Shown here: positions 17,511 to 24,946 of the stretch, piece after piece | Layout: the number at the start of each line of letters is the position of its first letter | How positions within the stretch are numbered: the first letter of the stretch is position 1 | Source: Deltaproteobacteria bacterium | GTDB taxonomy: Bacteria; Desulfobacterota; Desulfobaccia; Desulfobaccales; 0-14-0-80-60-11 | DNA length: 64,000 nucleotides | NCBI GenBank assembly: GCA_021813445.1 | Contig: JAKAKP010000072.1 | Location: 1-64,000 of the forward strand | Direction of reading: 5' to 3' | Made by a program: the position numbers and the translations under genes | Notes under the pieces: model-generated | The model's input: the letters and a program-made list of their open reading frames with translations, nothing else | The model's database searches: none | What the model was told of the DNA's origin: nothing

Positions 17511-18174
17511 TTACTTATTTTTCTTGGCCCCTTCCCACCACACCGGGGCCGCCTCCATGCGCGCCGCCTCCACCAGGCTGTTGATGGCGGCCTGGGATTC
17601 GGGCGTGGTTTGAAACCCCGGAAGTTGCACCAGATGGTAAAGAAGATCCACGGCATTATCCACGGTGATGGTTTTCAAATGGATCACCAGGTCATAGAGG
17701 GTGGCGTCCCACCAATCAGCGCCATATAGATAGAGGGCCCATTTGCGCCTCTCCTCATCATCCTTGACGATGATTTCCCGGGCTTTGGCGGGGGAGATGC
17801 CTTCCCGCTTTACTTCGTCCGCCACCCGGGCCTCCAGGTCGGCCACGATGCGCACCTTGAGGACATGGGGGATGTCCTGCAGGAAAAAATGCCCAAACAA
17901 TCCGTGGTAAACCAAGTTGTCTTTTTGCACCTGTTTCAGCAAGGCGGTGCGGATATAAGCCACATATTTTTCTTTTTGCCGGGTGAGCCGGTTCAGGATC
18001 GAAGGTGCATCCTGAATGGCCCGGATCAGTTTAATCTCCGGGATATTGAATTCTTCGGAGGCCTCCAGCAGAATGTCCCGGGAAATGCAGCGGTATCCTA
18101 AATTTTGCCGCCAATTTCTCCGCGACTTCGCGGCCGCGGTGATAGGAGCCTCTGGAAATAGTAATGATAGCCAT
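17511..18174 (-). pseudogene. Cytidylate-kinase-like protein, frameshifted near the N-terminus
   Basis: Two frames together make one protein. From the ATG at 18174 (preceded by AGGAGCGTGAG) the frame gives MAIITISRGSYHRGREVAEKLAAK, the P-loop region of cytidylate-kinase-like (AAK33-type) proteins. One base later the track frame continues LGYRCISRDILLEASEEF and runs to the end. Dropping one T in the AAAATTTAGG run at about 18100-18106 joins them exactly at a conserved junction (KLGYRCISRDILLE). The remaining protein ('IVADLEARVADEVKREG', 'YGADWWDATLYDLVIHLKTI') is intact. The track start at 18308 is spurious. If the frameshift is real, the nucleotide-binding part is lost. It lies 50 nt upstream of kup and may be co-transcribed. 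Confidence 0.85.
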
Positions 18175-18360
18175 CTCACGCTCCTTTCTGAGCCCCTTGA
18201 GGGCGTGCCTCTGCTTATAAGTCTGGGACCAGGGAAGGTAACGGCCCGGGAGGATATCAGCATATTACCTTGCGCCTTGGGAAAAGACCTACATATAGCC
18301 GGTGCCACAGGGTACCATAGTTGCCAAACTTTTCAAGATTTCCTATTGGTCACGGTTCCT

Positions 18361-18496
18361 GTAGGGGCGGACCCAGGTGTCTGCCCCAGCGCCCGCAAAC
18401 ACCATGGCAATTTAATTTTACGATCACCTTGATTTTAAGGGCCACAAGACTGTGTTTTTGCGAACCCCAGGGGGCACACATGGGTGCCCCCCTACA
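18361..18496. repeat. Interspersed palindromic repeat family 1, copy D
   Basis: Same orientation as copy A: GTAGGGGCGGACCCAGGTG at the left, GCCCGCAAACACC, a degenerate centre, TGTGTTTTTGCGAAC, and a GGGGGCACACATGGGTGCCC end. It is followed at 18540-18655 by CGCAGGC-type and TTTGCGCCTTTGCG-type repeats; no gene is visible between 18175 and 18676. Confidence 0.85.
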
Positions 18497-18676
18497 AAAT
18501 CTCCGCCGTTTGGTGGCAAATCCGGCATAACAACTCGTAGCGCGGGCGTCTCACCCGCTTCAGGCTCGCACAGGCGTAACGCCTGGGCCACCAACCTCAT
18601 CTTTCTATCTTTGCATCTTTCTTTGCGCCTTTGCGTCTTTGCGTGAGGCTAATCTTTGCGGCACAGAAAGGCGGGG

Positions 18677-19378
18677 CTAAAGGGTCCAGAGCAGAAAGGG
18701 GGAGCCGAAACGGTTGAGCCACTCCCGGCGCTGGCGGTAGTCGGGGAGCGTCTGCTCCACCCGCTGCCAGAAGCGCGCATTGTGGCTGGGTTCCAGGAGG
18801 TGGGCCAGTTCGTGGACCACCACGTAGTCCAGGATTTCCCGGGGAAGCAGGATCAGCCGCCAGTTAAAGCGCAGGGCCTCCTGGGGGTGGCATTCCCCCC
18901 AGCGGCGCCGCCATTCCCGGAGTTCCACCCGGAGCATTTTCAGGTCCAGGCCCCGGGCATAATATTTGACCCGCTCCCGGAGCAGCCGCTCCGCCTCTCC
19001 CCGGTACCAGGCCTGCAGCAGGGGCCAGGCCGCGGCCGGGGTGCCCGCCTGTACCAGCATTCCGGCCCTGGTCAATTGCACCGGCGGGTTTCCCTGGGAG
19101 AGCAGGGAAAGACGGAAGGCCCGGCCCAAAAAAAATACCGCGCCCTGGGGCAGCCGCGCCCAGGCGTCCCGGCTTTCCGCCACCTTCCGTTTGATCCAGG
19201 CCTGGTGTTTACCCAAGAGCTGTAACAGCAGCGCCTTGGAGGCCCGCACCGGTGCGGCCACGATCACCTGTCCTTCCACCGTCACCGTCAGCCCCAGGCT
19301 GCGGCGGCGCGGGCTCCGCCTCACGGTGATGTCCAGGCCTTCAAAGCGCAGGTGTTCCGGGGCAGCTGGGGCTCGCAA
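18677..19378 (-). CDS. YgjP-type (DUF45/SprT-like) zinc metallopeptidase
   Basis: 233 residues. The zinc site HELAH ('DYVVVHELAHLLEPSHNARFW') has the downstream third His in the H-x(n)-HNxxFW pattern of the YgjP/WrbA-linked M48-like family. The N-terminal half ('ITVRRSPRRRSLGLTVTVEGQVIVAAPVR') and 'RRRWGECHPQEALRFNWRLIL' (R-WGSC-like block) are also family hallmarks. Cytosolic, no signal peptide. Its substrate is unknown; homologues often sit near restriction systems or stand alone, as here. Confidence 0.88.
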   Translation of the reverse strand: MRAPAAPEHLRFEGLDITVRRSPRRRSLGLTVTVEGQVIVAAPVRASKALLLQLLGKHQAWIKRKVAESRDAWARLPQGAVFFLGRAFRLSLLSQGNPPVQLTRAGMLVQAGTPAAAWPLLQAWYRGEAERLLRERVKYYARGLDLKMLRVELREWRRRWGECHPQEALRFNWRLILLPREILDYVVVHELAHLLEPSHNARFWQRVEQTLPDYRQRREWLNRFGSPFLLWTL

Positions 19379-19565
19379 ATCTCCTCTCCCTGGTTTCGGA
19401 GCTTGATAAGTTATGCCATAGTATGGTACTTAAAACTCTAATTGAATTTTTTGTCAATGTCCTATATATTTCTTCGATTAGACATCCAAAGGATCGCCTT
19501 TGAGAGCAAGTTGTGGTCCAGGGTCAACCTGGATTAATTAACCTTGGCGGCAAGGAGGAGAGAAA

Positions 19566-20828
19566 ATGAAGTTCTGGAAGTACTATCCGGTCATTCTCCT
19601 GGTAGTTCTTGGTTTGTTGCTCCCGGGAGCGGCCTCTTCGGCGTCGGCGGCCGAAAAGACCATCACCATCGGCTTCACCGCGTCACAGACTGGAAGCCTC
19701 AACGTGGAGGCAATCCGCCAGATCAACGGCCTGAACCTCTGGGTCGAGCATGTCAACAAGGCAGGAGGTATTAAGCTTAAAGACGGTACGGTAATAAAAA
19801 TCGCCACCAAGTTCTATGACGACGAAAGCAACAAAGACCGGGTCCAGGAGCTTTATACCCGCCTGATCAATAACGACAAGGCCGATTTCCTCATCAGCCC
19901 CTACAGCAGCCCGTTAGCAGACGCCGCCGCGGTTATTGCCCAACAATATAAGAAAATCATGATCACCACCGGTGCCGCTTCTGATTCCACTTACAAAAAG
20001 GGCTTCACCCTGGTCTACCAGGCCTACACCCCGGCCAGCCGCTATCTCACCGGCTCCATCGATCTCTTGCAGAAGCTCGATCCCAAGGCCAAAAAAGTAG
20101 CCGTCATCTATTCCAACGATAAATTTTCCACGGACGTGGTGACTGCCATGAAGAAATACGCCGAAGGCAAGGGCTTGCAAGTACCCATGTTTGAAGGCTA
20201 CGACCCCGCCACCACCGATTTTGCCCCCTTCATCAACAAGATTCCCGCCGGGGTAGATGCAGTCATGGGCGGCGGTCACTTCACTGATACCACCACCTTG
20301 GCTCGGCAGCTTTATGAGAAAAAGGTCCCGGCCAAGATGATCTCCTTGCTGGTGGCGCCACCAGAGCCCAAGTTTGCAGAGTTGGGTGAGGCCTGTATCT
20401 GTGTAACTGGCTCCAGCCAGTGGGAACCCCTGTGCAAATACAGCCCTGAGGCCGCCAAGAAGGAAGGCATTGAATGGTTCGGCCCCACCATCCCTGAGTT
20501 CGTCAAGGCCTATGAGGCCAAGTTCAACAAGCAGGAGCCGTCCTATCATAGCGCCGGGGGCTATGCAGCCGGTCTGATCCTGCAGAAGGCCATCGAATCC
20601 GCCGGATCTATCGATACAGCCAAAGTCGCGGCCGCTATGGATAAGGAAAATATGTACACTTTCTACGGCCACATCAAATTCAACACCGCCCCCAAGCTCC
20701 ATGGCCTCCAGGAAGGTCATGAGATGGTCTACATCCAGTGGCAAAAAGGCAAAAACGGCAAGCCCGAAAAGGTGGCCGTCTGGCCTGCTGCCGCCTCCAC
20801 CGGCAAAGCGATTTTGTGTAAGCGCTAA
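19566..20828 (+). CDS. livK: Branched-chain amino acid ABC transporter, periplasmic binding protein
   Basis: 420 residues. A signal peptide (~1-30, 'VVLGLLLPGAASSASAAEK') precedes a type I periplasmic binding fold: 'ITIGFTASQTGSLNVEAIRQINGLNLWVEHVNKAGGI', 'DDESNKDRVQELYTRLI', 'LISPYSSPLADAAAVI', 'GYAAGLILQKAIESAG'. Such proteins capture branched-chain or related amino acids, or sometimes amides and aromatic acids, so the ligand is not certain. First gene of a complete liv operon; a strong GGAGGAGAGAAA site precedes the ATG. A 15-bp hairpin separates it from livH and may set the expression ratio. Confidence 0.93.
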   Translation: MKFWKYYPVILLVVLGLLLPGAASSASAAEKTITIGFTASQTGSLNVEAIRQINGLNLWVEHVNKAGGIKLKDGTVIKIATKFYDDESNKDRVQELYTRLINNDKADFLISPYSSPLADAAAVIAQQYKKIMITTGAASDSTYKKGFTLVYQAYTPASRYLTGSIDLLQKLDPKAKKVAVIYSNDKFSTDVVTAMKKYAEGKGLQVPMFEGYDPATTDFAPFINKIPAGVDAVMGGGHFTDTTTLARQLYEKKVPAKMISLLVAPPEPKFAELGEACICVTGSSQWEPLCKYSPEAAKKEGIEWFGPTIPEFVKAYEAKFNKQEPSYHSAGGYAAGLILQKAIESAGSIDTAKVAAAMDKENMYTFYGHIKFNTAPKLHGLQEGHEMVYIQWQKGKNGKPEKVAVWPAAASTGKAILCKR

Positions 20829-20841
20829 CCTTTTCCTTAAT

Positions 20842-20879
20842 CTCCTGCGGCCGCTTTCTTCAGGAAGCGGCCGCAGGAG
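20842..20879 (+). promoter_or_regulatory. Strong intercistronic hairpin that holds the livH Shine-Dalgarno
   Basis: CTCCTGCGGCCGCTT pairs with AAGCGGCCGCAGGAG, a perfect 15-bp stem with an 8-nt loop. The 3' arm contains most of the AGGAGG just upstream of livH. No U-tract follows, so it is more likely a translation/mRNA-stability element than a terminator. Confidence 0.7.
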
Positions 20880-20898
20880 GCTCAAGAGACCCTGGCAA

Positions 20899-21753
20899 TT
20901 GACGCAAATACTGCCTTCCATCGTTGACGGTCTGCTCATCGGCTTCGTCTACGGCGTGGCTGCCATGGGCCTGACCCTGATCTGGGGCGTGATGCGGGTC
21001 ATCAACCTGGGCCACGGTGCCACCATGGCCCTGGGGATGTTCTGCACCTATCTCCTGTTCGCCCACTTTGCCCTCAATCCCTATCTGGGGATGGTGGCGG
21101 TAGTAATCCTCTCTCTGCTCTTCGGGGTTATAATTTACGGGGTGGCCTTACAAAGAGTGATCCAGGCAGGATACCTTTCCACGTTGCTTGCCACCTTCGC
21201 GGTGAACATGATCATCATCGGTCTCGGTACCTGGGTCTTCACCACCTCTCCCCGGAATATCGATTTTTCCGCGGGTTCCATCACCATCGGCCCCGTGATC
21301 CTGCAAGGCACCCGACTGCTGGCGGCCCTGGCCGCAGTAGTGATCACCGGCGCGCTCTACCTGTTTCTCCATTTCACCCGGCCGGGGAAGGCCATTCGAG
21401 CCGTATCCAACAACCGGGCCGCGGCGGAGCTGATGGGAATTCCCTCTTCCTATGTTCTGGCCCTGGCCTTCGGCCTGGGCACCATGCTGGCCGCAGTGGC
21501 CGGGGGGCTCACCTCCACCTTCTTCCCCTTCACCATCCTCAGCGGCAGCACCTACCAGTTGAAGTCCTTCGTCATTTGTGTCCTGGGCGGCCTGGGCAAT
21601 CCTTTGGGTGCGCTCCTGGGTGGCCTCTTCCTGGGCGGACTGGAAGGCATCATCCCCACCTTCATGCCGGTGAGCTGGGTGCCGGTGGTGGAGTTCGTAC
21701 TATTCGTCCTGGTCCTGGTAGTAAAACCCACCGGGCTGCTGGGGTCTAAGTAG
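20899..21753 (+). CDS. livH: Branched-chain amino acid ABC transporter, permease LivH
   Basis: About 284 residues with 8 hydrophobic segments. Family blocks are 'IVDGLLIGFVYGVAAMGLTLIWGVMRVINLGHG' at the N-terminus and 'CVLGGLGNPLGALLGGLFLGGLE' near the end, which includes the EAA-like loop contacting the ATPases. The track start at 20701 lies inside livK and is wrong. In frame after livK's stop, the best start I see is TTG 20899, with AGGAGG 18 nt upstream inside a hairpin; there is no ATG. The gene abuts livM exactly (TAG then ATG). Confidence 0.9.
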   Translation: MTQILPSIVDGLLIGFVYGVAAMGLTLIWGVMRVINLGHGATMALGMFCTYLLFAHFALNPYLGMVAVVILSLLFGVIIYGVALQRVIQAGYLSTLLATFAVNMIIIGLGTWVFTTSPRNIDFSAGSITIGPVILQGTRLLAALAAVVITGALYLFLHFTRPGKAIRAVSNNRAAAELMGIPSSYVLALAFGLGTMLAAVAGGLTSTFFPFTILSGSTYQLKSFVICVLGGLGNPLGALLGGLFLGGLEGIIPTFMPVSWVPVVEFVLFVLVLVVKPTGLLGSK

Positions 21754-22722
21754 ATGCATAATTGGCGGCAACCCGGTTTCTGGGTCAGCTTTCTTCTGGT
21801 ATTCCTGGGGGGGTTGGTGGTCTTGGTCTTGCGCCAGGACACGCTGCGGGAGACCGCGTTCACCATTTTGATGTTCGTCGGTCTGGCCGCCAGTCTGAAT
21901 ATCCTCATGGGTTACACCGGCTATGTCAATTTCGGCCACATCGTCTTTTTCGGCCTGGGGGGGTATTTCGGCTTCTTTCTGGTAAGTGAATTGGGCTGGC
22001 CTTTGTATGTGGCCGCTCTGGGCGGCGGAGTCCTGTCTGCGATCATCGCCTATCTTATCGGCTGCGCGGTTTTAAGGCTGAGAGGGGCCTACTTTGCCCT
22101 GGCCACCATCGGCGTCAATGAAGCCGCCCGGGCCTTTGTCAGCAATTTCGAGCCCTTCGGCGGCGCCACCGGCCTCTATGTCAATTTCTCGGCCTATGAG
22201 CGCTACGGCGGCGCCGGCCAGGCCCTCTGGCTCACCTTCATCCTCCTGTGGCTCGTCGCCCTGGCGGTGGTGGTGGTGAGTTACTTGGTGAAGCGCTCCC
22301 GCTTCGGCCTGGGTCTCAGCGCCATCCGGGAGGATGAAGACACGGCCATGGTCATGGGCGTCAACGCCCCAATGGACAAAACCAAGGCCTTTTTGATTTC
22401 CGCCTTCTTTCCCGGCCTGATCGGCACCCTTTATTTCTTTAAGAACGGCAACGTGGAGCCCGATGACGCGTTCCGCTTCCAGATGTCCCTGGAGGTCCTG
22501 GTAATGGTCATGCTGGGGGGCAAGGGCTTGCTGCTGGGCCCGATACTGGGGGCCTTCGCTTATGAGCGGCTGCGGGGCTATCTGATTGTCAGCCCTATTT
22601 TTAAGAACCTCCACCTGGCCCTGTCCGGCGGCATCCTCCTGCTTATTGTCCTTTTTGTGCCCGGCGGCGGCGTAGGCTGGTTCCGGGACCGCTTCCCGAG
22701 GCTCCGAAGGTGGCTGGAATGA
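21754..22722 (+). CDS. livM: Branched-chain amino acid ABC transporter, permease LivM
   Basis: 322 residues and about 9 hydrophobic segments. It carries the LivM hallmarks 'ASLNILMGYTGYVNFGHIVFFGLGGYF' and, near the end, 'VMVMLGGKGLLLGPILGAFAYERL'. It starts immediately after the livH stop and overlaps livG by 4 nt (ATGA), so translation is coupled. It pairs with LivH to form the membrane channel. Confidence 0.92.
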   Translation: MHNWRQPGFWVSFLLVFLGGLVVLVLRQDTLRETAFTILMFVGLAASLNILMGYTGYVNFGHIVFFGLGGYFGFFLVSELGWPLYVAALGGGVLSAIIAYLIGCAVLRLRGAYFALATIGVNEAARAFVSNFEPFGGATGLYVNFSAYERYGGAGQALWLTFILLWLVALAVVVVSYLVKRSRFGLGLSAIREDEDTAMVMGVNAPMDKTKAFLISAFFPGLIGTLYFFKNGNVEPDDAFRFQMSLEVLVMVMLGGKGLLLGPILGAFAYERLRGYLIVSPIFKNLHLALSGGILLLIVLFVPGGGVGWFRDRFPRLRRWLE

Positions 22723-23462
22723 TCCTCCAGGTGCAGGAAGTCTCCATCCGCTTCGGCGGCCTCCAGGCCTTATCCAACGTGAGTTTCGAGCTGGCCCCGG
22801 GGGAGATCATGGGGCTCATCGGCCCCAACGGCGCGGGCAAGACCACCCTGTTCAACGTCGTCAATGGCGTCTATCCCCCCACCAGCGGGGAGGTGATCTT
22901 CCGGGACGAGAAGATCACAGGACTGCACTCCTACGAGGTGGCCCGGCGGGGCCTGGCCCGGGCTCACCAGGTGGTGCGGCCTCTGAACGATCTGACGGTG
23001 CGGGAAAACGTCATGGTAGGGGCCTGCTTCGGCCGGGAACGCCACTCCCTGGGCAAGGCGGCCGCGCTCGCTGATCAGGCCCTGGCCCAGGTGGGTCTGG
23101 GAGACCGGGCCGGGCAATTGGCCGGCAACCTCAACGTGGCCCAAAAGAAGCGCCTGGAAATGGCCCGGGCCCTTGCGGCCCATCCCTATCTGTTACTGCT
23201 TGATGAAGTCCTGGCCGGGCTCAACCCCTCGGAAATCACGGCCATGGTGGAGACCATCCGCCGCATCCGGGACGACGGCATCACCATCCTGATGATCGAA
23301 CACGTCATGCAGGCGGTGATGAGCGTCTCCGACCGCATCATCGTCCTGGATTACGGCCAGCTCATCGCCGCGGGCAAACCCGAGGAAGTGGCCGCCAACC
23401 CCCAGGTCATCGAGGCCTACCTGGGCGACCCGGAAATGACCGCCAGGCTCATGGCGGAGTAA
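22719..23462 (+). CDS. livG: Branched-chain amino acid ABC transporter, ATPase LivG
   Basis: 247 residues. Walker A GPNGAGKTT at about residue 38, Q-loop 'RAHQVVRPL', Walker B 'LLLLDEVLAGLNP', and the switch His in 'MIEHVMQ'. The ABC signature is divergent: 'LNVAQKKRLEMARAL' where LivG usually has LSYGxQKR. The C-terminal extension with 'VIEAYLGDPE' is the normal LivG ending. I take ATG 22719, which overlaps the livM stop, rather than the GTG three codons upstream. Confidence 0.92.
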   Translation: MILQVQEVSIRFGGLQALSNVSFELAPGEIMGLIGPNGAGKTTLFNVVNGVYPPTSGEVIFRDEKITGLHSYEVARRGLARAHQVVRPLNDLTVRENVMVGACFGRERHSLGKAAALADQALAQVGLGDRAGQLAGNLNVAQKKRLEMARALAAHPYLLLLDEVLAGLNPSEITAMVETIRRIRDDGITILMIEHVMQAVMSVSDRIIVLDYGQLIAAGKPEEVAANPQVIEAYLGDPEMTARLMAE

Positions 23463-23486
23463 TACAGTTTTTAGTTTTTAGTTAGT

Positions 23487-23690
23487 CTCGTTCCCAAGCT
23501 GTGCTTGGGAACGAGAGGCGGTGGGCTTTAAAGTCCCCCTTTGCAAAAGGGGGATTTAGGGGGATTTTGAGCGTCTGGATAATCCCCCCTACCCCCCTTT
23601 AGAAAAGGGGGGGAAAGCTAAAGAATTTCTTTCTTCTCCCCCTCGGGAGGAGAGGGGTGGGGTGAGGGGGTGAATGCCCCGCCCCCAATA
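23487..23690. repeat. Repeat-filled gap between livG and livF
   Basis: The 250-nt space opens with CTCGTTCCCAAGC / GCTTGGGAACGAG, a perfect 13-bp inverted repeat (23487-23515). CCCCCTTTGCAAAAGGGGG, CCCCCCTTTAGAAAAGGGGGG and CTCCCCCTCGGGAGG hairpins follow, of the same kinds as inside repeat family 2. No ORF of interest. It splits genes that are normally adjacent. Confidence 0.75.
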
Positions 23691-23712
23691 TTTGGTTTTG
23701 CGGTGACGTTGG

Positions 23713-24423
23713 ATGAATCTATTAGAAATCAAAGACCTGACCTCCGGCTACGAAGGCGTCCAGATCCTCTGGGGCGTGAACCTGCGCCTGGAGCAGGGGA
23801 AACTCACCACCCTGGTGGGCTCCAACGGCGTGGGCAAGACCACGCTCTTGAGCACCGCCATGGGCCTGCTCCGCCCCTGGCAGGGCACCGTCACCTTTGC
23901 GGGCCAGGACGTCACCAATCTGCCGGCCTACGCCCGGGCCAAGGCGGGCATGGTCCTGGTCCCGGAGGGCCGCCAGCTCTTCACCGACATGACGGTCTTG
24001 GAAAACCTGGAGATGGGCGCGTTTTCCAAGCGGGCCCGGGCCTCGTTCCAGAAAAACCTGGACCAGGTCTTCGAGCTCTTTCCCCGGCTCAAAGAGCGGG
24101 CCAAGCAGAAGGCGGGCACTTTAAGCGGCGGCGAGCAGCAGATGGTGGCCGTGGCCCGGGGCCTGATGGCCGAGCCGGAAATTCTGATCTTGGACGAGCT
24201 CTCCCTGGGCCTCTCGCCGCTTTTGGCCCTTACCCTCTTTGAATCCCTCACCCAACTGAAAAAGACCGGCCTGACCATGCTCCTGGTGGAGCAAAACGTC
24301 TCCATGGCCCTGGCCGTGTCCGACTACGCCTACGTCCTGGCCGAAGGCCGGGTGCATCTCCAAGGCCCGGCCCGGGACCTGCTCAAAAACGACGAAGTAA
24401 AACGGACCTACCTGGGGATTTAA
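23713..24423 (+). CDS. livF: Branched-chain amino acid ABC transporter, ATPase LivF
   Basis: 236 residues. Walker A GSNGVGKTT, ABC signature 'LSGGEQQMVAVARGL', Walker B 'ILILDELSLGLSP', switch His region 'LLVEQNVSMAL'. Length and the ending 'KNDEVKRTYLGI' are typical of LivF. The last gene of the operon, separated from livG by a repeat-filled gap. Start ATG 23713; the upstream GACGTTGG is a poor Shine-Dalgarno, perhaps because the original leader was replaced by repeats. Confidence 0.93.
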   Translation: MNLLEIKDLTSGYEGVQILWGVNLRLEQGKLTTLVGSNGVGKTTLLSTAMGLLRPWQGTVTFAGQDVTNLPAYARAKAGMVLVPEGRQLFTDMTVLENLEMGAFSKRARASFQKNLDQVFELFPRLKERAKQKAGTLSGGEQQMVAVARGLMAEPEILILDELSLGLSPLLALTLFESLTQLKKTGLTMLLVEQNVSMALAVSDYAYVLAEGRVHLQGPARDLLKNDEVKRTYLGI

Positions 24424-24454
24424 TCCCGAGTTACCAGAAAACGGTGGATAATTT

Positions 24455-24590
24455 GTAGGGGGGCACCCATGTGTGCCCCTTGGACGCTCGCAAAAACACC
24501 TTCCGCCCCCCTAAAGATCGAGGTGATCATAGAATTACGACGTAGCGGTATTTGCGCACGCTGGGGCGGACACGTGGGTCCGCCCCTACG
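24455..24590. repeat. Interspersed palindromic repeat family 1, copy E
   Basis: The best preserved copy: it begins GTAGGGGGGCACCCATG and ends ACGTGGGTCCGCCCCTAC, with CGCTCGCAAAAACAC and TATTTGCGCACGC as inner arms. It lies immediately after livF. Confidence 0.87.
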
Positions 24591-24684
24591 GAAAAATTGC
24601 CGTTAGATTGCGACTTGATAAAAGGCTTCTTCTGATACTTGACTACCAATTTAATAAGGCTTATTAATTAATTATCATACAAAT

Positions 24685-24756
24685 GGGGCCATAGCTTAGT
24701 TGGAAGAGCGCCGGATTGATACTCCGGAGGGACGGGTTCAAATCCCGTTGGCTAAA
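24685..24756 (+). tRNA. tRNA-Ile(GAT)-like sequence, probably degenerate
   Basis: It folds as a cloverleaf. D arm GCTT-AGTTGGAA-GAGC, anticodon arm CCGGA-TTGATAC-TCCGG (U33 present, anticodon GAT), T arm ACGGG-TTCAAAT-CCCGT. The acceptor pairs GGGGCCA with TGGCTAA, so pairs 1:72 and 2:71 fail and only five pairs form. No CCA follows (AAATGG instead). It stands alone, not in an rRNA operon where tRNA-Ile(GAT) usually lies. A pseudo-tRNA or a remnant of recombination at a tRNA 3' end is likely. Confidence 0.5.
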
Positions 24757-24842
24757 ATGGCTTGTATCTAAGCAGGCCCTTTTAGCGAGCGGGATTTTTT
24801 ATTTTCAATTTCGAAAAGTCAAATCCTGGTGACATGAAAAAA

Positions 24843-24881
24843 AAGCCGGGGAAGGCGGGCATTGCCCGTCTTCCCCGGCTT
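24843..24881 (-). terminator. Rho-independent terminator of the oxidoreductase gene
   Basis: AAGCCGGGGAAGGCGGGC pairs with GCCCGTCTTCCCCGGCTT (18 bp, one G-U) around an ATT loop. Read on the minus strand it is followed directly by TTTTTT. A second long hairpin (24892-24937) comes first. Confidence 0.88.
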
Positions 24882-24891
24882 GCTTATGCGG

Positions 24892-24937
24892 GTGGGGGAA
24901 GGGCCAGGGATCTCAGGTCCCTGGCCCTTCCCCCCAC
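24892..24937 (-). terminator. Second long hairpin after the oxidoreductase gene
   Basis: GGGGGAAGGGCCAGGGA pairs with TCCCTGGCCCTTCCCCC around TCTCAGG. It lies 10 nt past the stop codon and upstream of the U-tract terminator. Probably an mRNA 3'-end stabiliser or the first half of a tandem terminator. Confidence 0.7.
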
Positions 24938-24946
24938 AAGTCTCTC

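Noticed and set aside
15485-17656. Track start for kup at 17656
   Set aside because: The first 65 residues overlap the upstream gene and are Arg/Pro-rich nonsense; Kup begins at 17461.
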